Shown one piece after another: positions 41,801 to 49,158 of a stretch of 64,000 bases of DNA; the first letter of the stretch is position 1; each line of letters begins with the position of its first letter. Origin of the DNA: Castor canadensis. Its lineage: Eukaryota; Chordata; Mammalia; Rodentia; Castoridae. The stretch spans positions 1,057,333 through 1,121,332 of the forward strand of contig NC_133399.1 in NCBI RefSeq assembly GCF_047511655.1. Reading direction: 5' to 3'. The notes beneath the pieces were generated by a model that was not told where the DNA came from, did not search any database, and saw only the letters and a program-made list of their open reading frames with translations. The position numbers were made by a program, and so were the translations under genes.

Positions 41801-44478
41801 TCAGCAGTCTGTACCTGTAGGCCCATCCACCTCAGGTGGAAAACATTTAGTAAGACTATATCTACAGGAGCTTTTCCTCATCACCACGCTTGTGTGGCCT
41901 TTCCACTGTACTGTGTTGTGAGTCCTCTGCGCCATGGCACTTTATACACGGACTTGAGCATTCTCAGTCTTGGTGTTTAGGGGTCCTCAACTCGTCTCCA
42001 CGGGCGCCAAGGGACAGGCTACTGTACTATGGATACGGCTCTGTAAGCAGCAGGCCTGAATTTGCCTGTGACCATCCAGCAAAGCTATACAGCAGCGGTC
42101 CCCACAGATACAGCTCAAGGTCAGGACACAGACCTTGGCTTGTCACCAGCACCTCCACTCGTGCAGTCCCTTCCTGGCTTGGCAGGCAGCTACAGTGGGG
42201 ACTTTGGTGTTTCCCCCTCCATCTCTCAGCGACAGCCCTCACGGCCATCCTGGGGAGAATTCCTGGCCCACACTGCCACCACGAGGCCAGAGCCAGGGCT
42301 GACGCCACACCGCTACAGCTGCCCTAAAAGTGACTGAGAGGAAAGGCCCATTTGGCCAACTGACCTGCTGTCAGGAGCTAGAAAAGGGGCAGGCAAGGAA
42401 GGTAGCAGCACACTGGGAAGTGACAGAAACAGCAACGCCTACTTCTGGCCTCCTAGTGTAGAAGGGGTGATGGGAGACCCTGCAAGAAGCCAGGAACAGA
42501 GGGGATGGTGGTCTCAGGCAGGCTTCGGGGGCGGGGGGTGTCTAGCATTCCAGGCTTTCACAGAATCTACAACCTAGGGAAAAAACATCAAATGGAAAGG
42601 AAAGGAGAGGTGCTAGGAAGCAGTACTAGATAAGCAGTGACAAGAAGCGAAGGCCAGCTGGGCATGGTGGCTCACGTCTGTGGTCCCAGCACTCGGGAAG
42701 AGGGTCACTTGAACTCAGGAGTTCAACATCAGCCTGGGAAACACAGTGAGACCCAGTCTCAGAAAAAAGGAAAGCCAAGGGCTGGCGGCTCACGCCTGTA
42801 ATCCCAGTTTCTCAGGAGGCAGAGGTCAGGATGATCAGGATGATCTTTGTTTCACCACGCAAATAGATCATGAGACCCTATCTTTAAAAACCCATCACAA
42901 AAAAGGGATGGCGAAGTAGCTCAAGGTGAATTACCTGAGTTCAAACCCCAGCACTGCAAATAAATAAATAAATAAATAAATAGAAAAGCCAAGGCCTATA
43001 CACCTCCAGGTCACTTCTTCAGAAAGGCCTGATGAAGGCCAGCGTCGCACCAGGCCTGAAAGTCACTGCTGAGAAGGGAAGGACACCCTTCCCGGGCAGC
43101 TCAGGAAGGAGCCAGGCATGCAAGAGGTGCCACGTTCACTGGCTGCCCTACTCTGACCACCACACGTCTCTCACCAGCAGCCTGCTGAGGGCTGCACCAA
43201 GTAGGGGCCACCATGCCAGAAGCCAGCAGAGGGAAGGAAAGGCAAAGAGGCAAGAGTTGGCTTCCAAGCCCTGCTGCCCACCAAACAGCCTGCAGGAGGC
43301 CTCATCCCCAGGTGGCTTCACCTACCCCTGAGGCGCAGCCTGGGCTGGCCTGGCCTGGCCTAGACATCAGGAGTCTAAGAAGGCTCCGGCAGAGTTGGGG
43401 TGCCCTATAAAAGGATATGCAAGACAAGAGAGGCACTGGCTCCGATCAGGCCCTGCTTGGGGCTCCTTTGCTCTGGTGAGACACAAAGCTGCCAAGGGCT
43501 GGGAGCAGAGGGGAAGCCCTCGCAGGTTGTGGGTTCAGGGAAGAGAGCACAGGGGTGAGGGTGGACACAGACATTCCAGCAGGGCACTTCGGATCTTGGT
43601 CACAGTACTGAGGGTATGATTAGAGCAGGAGGGCCAGAGGCAGAGGGGGAGGCTGGATTCTGCCAATTCAGTCTCCTCTCAAGCTCTGGTTAGGGTTTGG
43701 TTTTTTGAGACAAGGTCTTGCTTTGTAGTACAGAGTAGCCAGGAACTTGCTGGTCTCAACCTCCCGAGTGACAGGATTACAGGTATGTACAGCCTCACAC
43801 AGCAACAAAGAGGAAAAGTTGAATAGAGCAGAGGCATGGAGAAAGGCTGAATGATGGACCATGCAGCTGTGTATCAGACGTTCTGCAATCATCTGGTACC
43901 TGCTACATTTCCACTTCCCTCCCCTCTAGTCTTTCCTGAAGTAACTAGGACATGTACGAGTGTTTGAGCCTCTAGACAGCAAAGATGTAGGCTGAACATG
44001 GTGCACACACCTGTAATCCCAGCACTCAGGAGGCTGAGGCAGGAGGTTCACCAGTTTAAGGCCAGCCTGGGCTATAAAGAGAAAACTTATCTCAAAAACC
44101 AAAACAACCCCCAACACAAACATTCTTTATGGACTGGGGATTCAGCTTGGTAACAGAGATTAGGATCAGTGTGAGCACAGCCCTGGGTTCCATCCCCAGC
44201 TCCAAAAAACCTAAAAACCTTCTTTAGATGGGGGACGGGCTGGCTGAGAAGATCTAGTGACAGTAATCACCTGGCCCACAGGTGGGTGGGAGCTATGACC
44301 TCCTCTAACAGGTCAGGAATGCAAGAACAGGACGGCTGGCACTTGCCCCTTCTTTACCTTGAGCTTTGAACTGAAGAGTGTCGCCCACCGCCTCCCCGCT
44401 GGCATCCACGTGGTACCGCTTAGCCTTTTCTTGTAACACAGCATCAAGAGCGTCCTGTGCAATTCGCCTTGTGGCCAT
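18495..44478 (-). CDS. SUGP2: SUGP2, SURP and G-patch domain protein 2 (whole spliced CDS)
   Basis: Nine coding exons, all phase-consistent: 44478-44358, 41271-39733, 38411-38294, 34192-33735, 32552-32441, 22840-22350, 21299-21238, 19688-19552 and 18615-18495. Total is 3159 nt, predicting 1052 aa (human is about 1082). A conserved 40-residue N-terminus leads into a long region encoded by the 1.5-kb exon. SURP-like module 1 is at about 562-608 ([17 protein letters not shown]) and module 2 at about 748-795 ([17 protein letters not shown]). An acidic run ([12 protein letters not shown]) and a basic PAPKR patch follow. The G-patch lies at about 979-1012 ([10 protein letters not shown]), and the C-terminus ends RHKRASK. 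SURP plus G-patch proteins are nuclear RNA-processing factors; SUGP2 is the paralogue of the spliceosomal SUGP1, where G-patches engage DEAH helicases. Its exact role is less defined. The G-patch has GLGSCGKG where I recall Leu for Cys in human. It is transcribed away from ARMC6 off a shared promoter. Confidence 0.93.
18616..19551 (-). other. SUGP2: SUGP2 intron 9, with SINEs and an AATAAA
   Basis: Contains two inverted composite SINEs at 18757-18936 and 18940-19138. An AATAAA on the minus strand (plus TTTATT, about 19434-19440) lies soon after the G-patch exon donor. Confidence 0.6.
19552..19688 (-). CDS. SUGP2: SUGP2 G-patch exon
   Basis: Acceptor CTCCTCAG|AAGCC and donor AGCGT|GTACGG give 137 nt. 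The exon encodes KPKDLDF through REPVSV, including [19 protein letters not shown]. The spacing of the glycines fits the G-patch consensus. Confidence 0.92.
19689..22349 (-). other. SUGP2: SUGP2 introns 7 and 8
   Basis: Interrupted only by the 62-nt exon at 21238-21299. The rest is unique intronic sequence in which I see no further gene or clear repeat. Confidence 0.5.
21238..21299 (-). CDS. SUGP2: SUGP2 62-nt exon
   Basis: TTCCAG|TGCACG acceptor and AAG|GTAAGC donor. It encodes [20 protein letters not shown] and one further Lys, a basic stretch just before the G-patch exon. Confidence 0.9.
22350..22840 (-). CDS. SUGP2: SUGP2 exon with SURP 2 end, acidic and basic regions
   Basis: Acceptor TTCCCAG|GTTTCTCC and donor GAAG|GTGAGC give 491 nt. 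It starts [17 protein letters not shown] (end of the second SURP module). A Ser/Pro-rich region and the [12 protein letters not shown] acidic run follow, then a [12 protein letters not shown]...PAPKR segment that could act as a nuclear localisation signal. Confidence 0.92.
22974..23362. repeat. Inverted B1-like SINE followed by a plus-strand composite SINE
   Basis: Minus copy at 22974-23114 begins with a T-rich run. The plus copy at 23153-23362 reads AGTCACACCTGTAACCCAAG through GGGCTGGTGGAATGGCTCA to GAGTTCAAATC. Confidence 0.85.
23363..24373. other. SUGP2 intron 6, unique part left of the provirus
   Basis: No exon seen. The end around 23870-23960 (CTCTGAACTAAGCCAAAATC) resembles the 3' end of an old interspersed element, but I cannot name the family. 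Confidence 0.35.
24374..24747 (+). repeat. 5' LTR of the provirus
   Basis: Runs from TGTAGCAGGGAGGAGG to CCTGAAACA (TG...CA ends). A TATA-like GGATATATAAGG is at 24607-24618 and an AATAAA at about 24682, followed by the R/U5 end. It lacks the roughly 25-bp deletion seen in its partner. Confidence 0.88.
25186..25300 (+). pseudogene. Possible gag start remnant
   Basis: An ATG GGT AAC start (a myristoylation-type N-terminus as in many gag proteins) lies about 440 bp past the 5' LTR. Nearby, in another frame, is an SPLG-like stretch broken by a stop. The similarity is short and the reading frame is not open beyond this, so the assignment is tentative. Confidence 0.3.
25290..27650 (+). other. AT-rich noncoding interior of the provirus
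   Basis: About 2.3 kb with sharply higher A+T than everything around it. It has short (TG)n tracts at 25318-25334 and 25441-25455, runs such as TTTAAAAAATAAAAG, and stops in all frames. It occupies the place of gag-pol but I recognise no gag or pol sequence. It may be native to a non-autonomous family or an unrelated insertion. Confidence 0.5.
27669..27760 (+). pseudogene. 5S rRNA-derived pseudogene (truncated)
   Basis: CTAAGGCCATTTCACCCTGA, then AACGCGTCCAATCTTGTCTG and TAAGCAGGGTTGGGCCTGG, then TTAGTACTTGGATGG follow mammalian 5S rRNA in order, with scattered substitutions. The last roughly 28 nt of 5S are missing, and the internal control region (around GCAGGGTTGGGCCTGG) is altered at a few bases. 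It lies inside the provirus just left of the integrase remnant and is most likely a retroposed copy. Confidence 0.8.
28154..28277 (+). repeat. ID-like SINE with 16-bp target-site duplication
   Basis: The body at 28170-28258 reads GGCTGGCAGATTGGTTCAAG to CAAACTCCAGTACTACC with an A-rich tail. TAAAACCCCATTGGAG at 28154-28169 is repeated exactly at 28262-28277, marking insertion by L1 machinery after the provirus was present. Confidence 0.9.
28285..28530 (+). pseudogene. Retroviral pol remnant (integrase C-terminus)
   Basis: The frame contains [20 protein letters not shown], the type of sequence at the C-terminal end of gammaretroviral integrase (a PTA(I/V)KVDG.AAWIHH-like segment). Only this tail is left; upstream pol is absent or beyond recognition. 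Confidence 0.65.
28696..29313 (+). pseudogene. Retroviral env surface-subunit remnant
   Basis: An open frame of 205 codons with a hydrophobic N-terminal stretch ([20 protein letters not shown]) that could be a leader. Cys-rich sequence follows, as in class I env surface subunits. It stops at 29314; env-like sequence continues in other frames with breaks, so no full glycoprotein can be made. It lacks a fusion peptide and a membrane anchor. It is described as a broken relic only. Confidence 0.6.
29591..30100 (-). mobile_element. 5'-truncated L1 3' end inserted in env
   Basis: Poly-T at 29591-29615 is the A tail of a minus-strand insertion. Next come CATATGTGCATACAATGATT and a C-rich stretch (the G-rich L1 3'UTR inverted), then unique-looking sequence up to about 30100. 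The env relic is interrupted here and resumes beyond it. I saw no clear target duplication. Confidence 0.6.
30180..30452 (+). pseudogene. Retroviral env transmembrane-subunit remnant
   Basis: Contains [16 protein letters not shown], the heptad and cysteine region typical of class I transmembrane subunits, followed by degenerate ectodomain sequence. The frame ends at 30453 and is cut off from the surface part by the L1 insertion and earlier stops. Confidence 0.65.
30677..30690 (+). other. Proviral polypurine tract
   Basis: AAAGGGGGGAATAA directly precedes the TG of the 3' LTR, the normal position of the plus-strand primer. Confidence 0.75.
30691..31037 (+). repeat. 3' LTR of the provirus
   Basis: TGTAGCAGGGAGGAGG to CCCGCAACA. 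It aligns along its length with the 5' LTR, with many point changes and an internal deletion in the U3. A TATA-like GGTATATAAGG is near 30900 and AATAAA near 30974. Confidence 0.88.
31270..31462 (+). repeat. Composite B1 + ID-like SINE
   Basis: GGGTGCTGGTGGCTCACGCC head, CATCACAAAAAAGGCCGGTG junction and GAGTTCAAACC end, with an A-rich tail. Confidence 0.88.
31463..32440 (-). other. SUGP2: SUGP2 intron 6, right part
   Basis: Unique intronic sequence with an inverted ID-like piece at about 31805-31912. No further exon is supported. Confidence 0.5.
32441..32552 (-). CDS. SUGP2: SUGP2 exon with SURP 2 start
   Basis: Acceptor TTTTGTAG|TTGACATG and donor CTCTG|GTACGT. It encodes [20 protein letters not shown] and on to NSTDNPDLW, the helical start of the second SURP module. 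Confidence 0.93.
32553..33734 (-). other. SUGP2: SUGP2 intron 5
   Basis: Contains two adjacent plus-strand ID-like SINEs at about 33056-33230 (GAGTTCAATCCCTAGCACTG and GGGCTGGAGGAATGGCTCAA). Otherwise unique. Confidence 0.6.
33735..34192 (-). CDS. SUGP2: SUGP2 exon with SURP 1 end and basic region
   Basis: Acceptor CACACAG|GTTCC and donor GATG|GTGGGT give 458 nt. It begins [17 protein letters not shown], then an Arg/Lys-rich part ([16 protein letters not shown]) and a Ser/Pro-rich linker. Confidence 0.92.
34915..35240 (+). repeat. Possible ancient LTR-type repeat
   Basis: GGAGGTGGTGGAACCCAGGA, ACCATGGACTGAAATCTCTG and AAAGTAAACCTTTCCTCTC resemble an old dispersed mammalian element, possibly MaLR-like. 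The family call is from memory and weak. Confidence 0.3.
37720..37922 (-). repeat. Composite ID/B1-like SINE
   Basis: Inverted ID (CTTGCAAAGCAGGCACTCTA) leads into an inverted B1 ending GCATGAGCTACTGACACCCA. Confidence 0.85.
38294..38411 (-). CDS. SUGP2: SUGP2 exon with SURP 1 start
   Basis: Acceptor GTTCCAGCAG|TCCCC and donor TACTG|GTAGGG. It encodes [20 protein letters not shown] and on to EEPAYW. The alternative CAG three bases upstream would add one Gln. Phase joins cleanly to the exons on both sides. Confidence 0.9.
38690..39000 (+). repeat. Composite SINE followed by a second ID-like copy
   Basis: First copy at 38690-38880, with a poly-A linker of about 27 A (38789-38815) between B1 and ID parts. 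The second ID is at 38925-39000 (GGGGCTGACGGGGTGGCTCG ... GAGTTCAAGCCCCAG). Both are in SUGP2 intron 3. Confidence 0.85.
39001..39732 (-). other. SUGP2: SUGP2 intron 3, right part
   Basis: Inverted B1-like copy at about 39285-39390 (GTCCAGGCTGGTCTTGAACT). The rest is unique up to the donor of the large exon. Confidence 0.55.
39733..41271 (-). CDS. SUGP2: SUGP2 large central exon
   Basis: Acceptor TTTGTTTCAG|ATCTC and donor GACG|GTAAGT enclose 1539 nt. Residues about 41-553 start [20 protein letters not shown]. The second half ([14 protein letters not shown] onward, then the run through [18 protein letters not shown]) is the most conserved-looking part and is not repeat-like. No named domain is claimed for it. 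Confidence 0.93.
41272..44357 (-). other. SUGP2: SUGP2 intron 2
   Basis: About 3.1 kb rich in SINEs: copies at 41400-41530, 41560-41775, 42655-42780, 42780-42985, 43985-44105 and 44125-44212 (+) and 43690-43800 (-). A short (AAAT)n tract lies at about 42957-42981. The middle, 41800-42650 and 43000-43680, is unique with no exon supported. Confidence 0.65.
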
Positions 44479-44487
44479 GCTTCCTGC
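44358..44487 (-). CDS. SUGP2: SUGP2 first coding exon
   Basis: Follows a pyrimidine tract and a CAAG (or nearby GGCAG) acceptor, with ATG at 44478 and donor CAAG|GTAAAG. It has 121 coding nt and encodes the 40-residue start [18 protein letters not shown]...LQFKAQ. The length, phase and peptide match the first coding exon of ARMC6 on the other strand. Confidence 0.9.
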
Positions 44488-45624
44488 CTTGCAGAGAGAG
44501 AAGAAAAAAACACCAAATAACATCTCCTGCTCAGAGCCTGTGCAGGTAGCCTGGTGCCTGGCCCTAGTCTTGGCACTTCAAAGGGAGGGGGAGGTGTGTC
44601 TCTGCCCACCTGAAGCTCACAGGTGTGTGCTGGGATGTGTCAAGAAAGGCCTCCACTTCTATTTCTTGGGTACTGGAGGATGGCATGATGGGAAAGGGGG
44701 GGGAGGGGAACACCCCTCGCTGATGATGCTCAGGACAGATGGATGGCGGCTCTCTCCCCACGTCGCAGACACACGGGAGAGACTGGAGCTCACCCAGCCT
44801 CTGACAGGAGCCCGTGGGCGAGCGAGGCCCCACCTCGTCACAAAAGGTAGTGACAGAGCTCCGTGTGTGCCAGGTCCCCAGGCTGGCTCTCTTGCTTTTC
44901 CCCCAACAGCTCACTGGAGCTGTGAGTCCTATTAAGAGTGACAATCCACAGGGGAGGAAGAAAGCAGACATGGGCTCGGTGACCCACCCAAGGTCAGGCA
45001 CCCGGGACTTGACCTGGCACCGGTGGCCCTGCGAGTGGGGACAGAGCTTGGAAGAACAAGTGGAAAACGATTAAGAGGTGACGCTTGGGATTTCAGTGGC
45101 CCTGTCCTTAATCCCCAAGCCGTCCTGCCCGGTGACACCTCCAACTCCACATGCACACCTGCCTGGCAGTCATTTTATGACCATCGCCCATTTTTTTTTT
45201 TTTAAATGGCTGCACCCACTTTTCCCGTTTCTGGACCCTTGCTCTCTGCTGGAGAAGGGCAGAGTGTCCCAGTAAGGTGGCCTGGCTTCTAACCAAGGGT
45301 CCTGACCCTCGCGTGCCTCAGTTTCCCCACCTATGGCGTGGACACCTGCTGTGGGGCCTGAGCGAGCCCGTTCTCAACAGCGCCGGGCCGCCGTTACCGC
45401 CCCACGAGCCGGCTTCGAGCGGAATGAATGAACCAGTGACCCACAGAGTCCCACGGGTGCGGCCCGCGTCCCCAGACCCACAAAATGGGGAACCGGGCCC
45501 CAGAGGCCTCAGCGCGTCCCTCCCGGACGGGTCGGCCAAAGCCCGGGGACCCAGTCTGCGGCGCCATCGCGGAGCCACCCACCCCCGAGCCCACCCACCG
45601 ACGACGCCGGAGCCCGGGCCTCAC
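44488..45624 (-). other. SUGP2: SUGP2 intron 1
   Basis: Unique sequence between the noncoding exon donor at 45625 and the first coding exon, with a poly-T/A run at about 45189-45203. CpG density rises towards the promoter. No other gene is seen. Confidence 0.55.
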
Positions 45625-45646
45625 CCCGAGCCCACCGCGCGCGGAG

Positions 45647-45672
45647 CCGCCGCCGCCGCCGCCGCCGCCGCC
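45647..45672 (-). repeat. SUGP2: (CGG)n triplet repeat in the SUGP2 5'UTR
   Basis: About eight uninterrupted GCC triplets on the plus strand, read as GGC/CGG in the SUGP2 transcript, in the CpG-island exon. Confidence 0.85.
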
Positions 45673-45708
45673 TGAGGCGCTTGACCCGCTGCCGCGAGAG
45701 GCGGGGAC

Positions 45709-45716
45709 ATGCAAAT
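45709..45716. promoter_or_regulatory. Octamer (POU-type) site ATGCAAAT
   Basis: Perfect octamer beside the presumed SUGP2 start. Oct-1 binding is likely by motif only. Confidence 0.5.
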
Positions 45717-46079
45717 GAGCTAACGGTCTCCGCAGCGCCGCGCAGGCGCACGCCGCCACCTCCGCCTAGCGGCGCAGGCCGAGGCTCTTCTTGTGCGCAG
45801 GCGCAGACCGCCGTTTCGCGCTAATGCGCAGACGCAAAATCAGACCACGCCCCCTCCCCTGTACGCTTGCGCACATGTCCGCGGTCACGCCCCTTGCGCG
45901 TGCGCAGACCGATGGTGTCGCGCCCTCTTGCGCAGGCGCGTTGTCCGCTTCTTTTACGCGGACGCTCCCTAAGACAAAAACGTCCCTGCTGGGAGGCAGC
46001 TGGTTGCAGACGGCAGAGAGGCCGCGCTACGTGGCCGTGCTTGGCTTTACCTGCGCTCTTTGTCACCCTTGGTTACCCC

Positions 46080-46223
46080 GGGAGCGGTCTGCCCGGCGGA
46101 GGGAGGCCGAGGCGAGTCGGCGGCACTGGGCCTGCGCGCGTACGGCGGCCGGAAGGGGCCAGAGGCGGCGCCGCGGGTGACAGCGCGAGCCCCACCCTTT
46201 CCCCACGTGTCTGCGGAGACCGG
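46080..46223 (+). other. ARMC6: ARMC6 noncoding exon 1
   Basis: Ends in a good donor (GACCGG|GTGAGAGG, edge at 46223) inside the CpG island, on the strand and side expected for ARMC6. The 5' limit is a guess. No ATG-led frame continues into the coding exon. Confidence 0.5.
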
Positions 46224-49028
46224 GTGAGAGGAGGAGGTCGCCGCTCCCCGTCGCGCGCGGAGTGGGGCATGGGCGCCGCGGGGTCGGGCTGGCTTGGGGG
46301 AAGGAAAGAATTTTAACAGAAGCCGCTGGGGGACCAAATCCCCCGCTTCCCTAAATGTCCTTTTTTTTTTTCCTTTTCTTTTCAAAAATTCATTTCATTC
46401 ATTCATTCATTCGACACCCGTCCTAGGCAGGGGTGGGGCTGGGAGGCGACACGGTGCAAGCAATTCGGTGAGCCGCGTCGCCCTAGATACCAAGGTTGCA
46501 ATGCAAAGAATAAGAGGGATGGGGTAGGAGGGACTTGGAGGCCATTGCAGGGTGTTGGGCGGATGAGCGAGGTGTTCTCGGGGTGCTGCTTTCGGGGCCC
46601 CCCCTGGATGCTGAGTGGAGATTAGGGGCAGGGGGTGTGGAAGGAAGGGAGAGGTGAGGCCATTCGTGATGGGGCACGGTGCCTGACCCCTGCGGGCGGG
46701 GTAAGGCTGATAGAGGGTGACAGGAAGTCATCCAGGGTCCCCATGAGGTCGTTCCACCGTTGTCATTCTTTGTTTTCCCCCCTTCATCTTAACTAAGTTT
46801 AATTAATAAACATAAGTCGATTGGAAAAGATCACTGTTGACAGGATTGTTGGGGGAAGGTATTTTTGTACACAGGTGACGAGATGTAGGCAATATTTTTG
46901 CAAGGAAATAACTTCAAGACTTGCTTAGGGCTTGAGTGCTTGTCCAGCAAGCTTGAGGCCCTGGGTTCCCAACCCCAGCACCACAGAAAGCACAGGCAAG
47001 AATTCTTCTCTTTTCCTTAGCTTTGGACCTTGGAAAGCCTCAACAACCCTTTTTTTTCTTTTTTTGATTTGCACTCAGGGCTTCACACTTGCAAAGCAAG
47101 CTCTACTGTTTGGGCCACACATCCAGTCCGTTTTGCTCTGCTTATTTTGGAGATGGGGTCTCCAGAGCTATCTGCCTGGACTGGCCTCCAGCCATGATCC
47201 TCCCAATGTCAGCCTCCCAAGTCATTGGGATTACAGGCGTGAGCCACTGGCCCTTGATGCTCAGCAACTCTTAAATGGGCCCCTGTGCTTCTGGAGCTGA
47301 AAGGTGGAGGGGGCTGTCTGCAAGTGAGTCAGGTGGGGGTTTGACGTCCTTATGGCCCATGCAAATACGCTGGTGAGTCTCACACACATTCACCATCTTT
47401 TTTTTGGTGGTACTGGGCAGTGAACTCCGGGTCTTGTGCTTGCTAGACAGGCGCTGTACCACTTGAACCGTGCCTTCAGTCCCTGAGTTACCTTTTTTAA
47501 AAAAAATCGCTTTGTATTTTTGAATAGCCTGCATTATTTGAGTTACCTCTTAGGAACAAAGAAAAGCAGCAATAGCTGGCGGTTTTTAATGAAAAAAACT
47601 CCATGTCAGATCCATCCTGAGTGCTTATACTTGGTTTGATGAGCACTGCTGTCTGGGGAGGCAGAGCCTGCATTCACTCCATCTCACACAGGAGACTGGA
47701 GACCCGAATCCCAAAAGCTGGCTGGGGTCCGGTCCCCCTCCCAGGCTGTGTGCAGGAACACAAGTGAACTGTTCACATCCTGTGCTACTTTTCCCAAACA
47801 GATGCGTGTGCTGGAGAAGCCTGTTTCCCACAGCGTCCAAATTTACCCTGGGACTTTGGCCCAGTTTCTGTACCATGATCCCAGGACCTCATGGGCTTCC
47901 CCTCTTCTCCCCGATGTGACGTGTGGCTCTGAAATGGCCAAGAAAAGTAAAATGAATTGTCATAAACGACAACTGAGAACCCTGGGCACGGGCTGTGTAT
48001 CAGCAAACAGTGGTGGAGGCTGGGGCGTGTCTCAGTGGTAGAGCTCCTGCCTAGCACGTGCAAGCCATGGTGTCTGTCCCCAGCACCAAAGTACTGGTAC
48101 CCAGCATCCCCACCCTTGGTAATCACCATCATCCTAGCACTGGTAATACTGACATAAATGTGTTACGTCAGTGCTAAATTCAGTTTGCGCTACGCTCTGT
48201 TAGAGAGAGCCACTTTCCTGAGCATTTATGCTGGTGTCTTTAAGGGACCGAGTCCTGTCTCCTGACACACAGAGATAAGTATGGCCATTGTGTGCCGGGG
48301 GAAGGTGGAAGGTGTTCCTTGCAGTTCCACTGTGTTTGACAGATGGATTTGATCCTGATCACTGTGATAAACACGCAGGAGTTAAGCTGGTTCAAACAGT
48401 GTCCTCCGTGAAGCCCGCACCTCAGCTCCTCCCCTGTGCACAGGCAGGTGAGAGGTGTTAGGTGTTGAGGACTAGCTTGTGCCTGTGCAGAGCAGCTATG
48501 GGTCGGGAGCCTTGCAAGGGGAATTCCTGAGCCTGGTCCCTCTGTTTATTTATTTGTGGTGCTAGGGATGGAACCCAGAGGCTCACACGTGTTGAGCAGG
48601 TTCTCTACCCCTGAGCTATGTGCTATATGCCCACCTCCAGCTATGTTTTCTTTGGTTTTGGGTTTGTTTTTTGGTGATACTGGGGCTTGAACTCAGGACC
48701 TTGTGCTTGCTAGGCAGGTGCTCTACTGCTTCAGCCACGCCCAGCCCTTTTTTTTTGAGTCAGGGTCCGAACTCTTGATTCTCCTGCTTCAGCCTCCGGA
48801 GTGAGTGCTGGGGTGACAGGCGTGGCCCTCACACCAGGCTGTCCTACACATTTAGAAGGTCTCAGGCTATCAAGAGAATCCCTTTCCCCCTGCTCCTGGT
48901 GACAGGATTTTTTCAGCGTGGTCATCAGGTCTGGCCCTGGTAGATGCCCCCCACTGGCATTCTCATGATGGCCAGGCCCTGGCCACATGCACCTCCTAAC
49001 GAGTGTCCCCTCTCCTGACGTCCTGCAG
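46224..49028 (+). other. ARMC6: ARMC6 intron 1
   Basis: Contains a short (ATTC)n tract at about 46395-46412. SINEs are at 46925-46995 (ID, +), 47050-47262 (composite, -), 47398-47490 (ID, -), 48012-48095 (ID, +), 48548-48640 (ID, -) and 48655-48835 (ID+B1, -). The rest is unique, with no exon supported. Confidence 0.65.
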
Positions 49029-49158
49029 AGGGCAGGGATGGCCTCCAGGCGCATCACCCAGGAAACCTTTGATGCGGCTGTGCGTGAGAACGTGGAGGAG
49101 TTCGAGATGAGCCCTGAGGAGGCCATGAGAGAGGCGGTGGAGCAGTTTGAATCGCAAG
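49029..49158 (+). CDS. ARMC6: ARMC6 first coding exon
   Basis: Acceptor CCTGCAG, short leader AGGGCAGGG, ATG at 49038 and donor CAAG|GTGGGT at 49158. It has 121 coding nt and encodes 40 residues ending VEQFESQ. It is the counterpart of the SUGP2 first coding exon. Confidence 0.92.

Larger units (their letters stand above)
45625..45740 (-). other. SUGP2: SUGP2 noncoding exon 1
   Basis: The minus strand shows CTCGG|GTGAGG as a donor at 45625, directly upstream of a CpG-island start. The exon carries the CGG repeat (45647-45672). Its 5' end is not fixed; the octamer at 45709 and the NRF1-like site at 45740 suggest a start close to here. Confidence 0.6.
45640..46225. promoter_or_regulatory. Bidirectional CpG promoter of SUGP2 and ARMC6
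   Basis: TATA-less and CpG-dense, it separates the SUGP2 noncoding exon (-) from the ARMC6 noncoding exon (+) by only a few hundred bases. Six NRF1-like sites of the GCGCANGCGC class lie at about 45740, 45794, 45825, 45867, 45895 and 45929. TGCGCGTGCGCA at 45895-45906 is close to the palindromic ideal. A consensus octamer ATGCAAAT is at 45709-45716. NRF1 drives housekeeping and bidirectional promoters, which fits. Confidence 0.75.
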
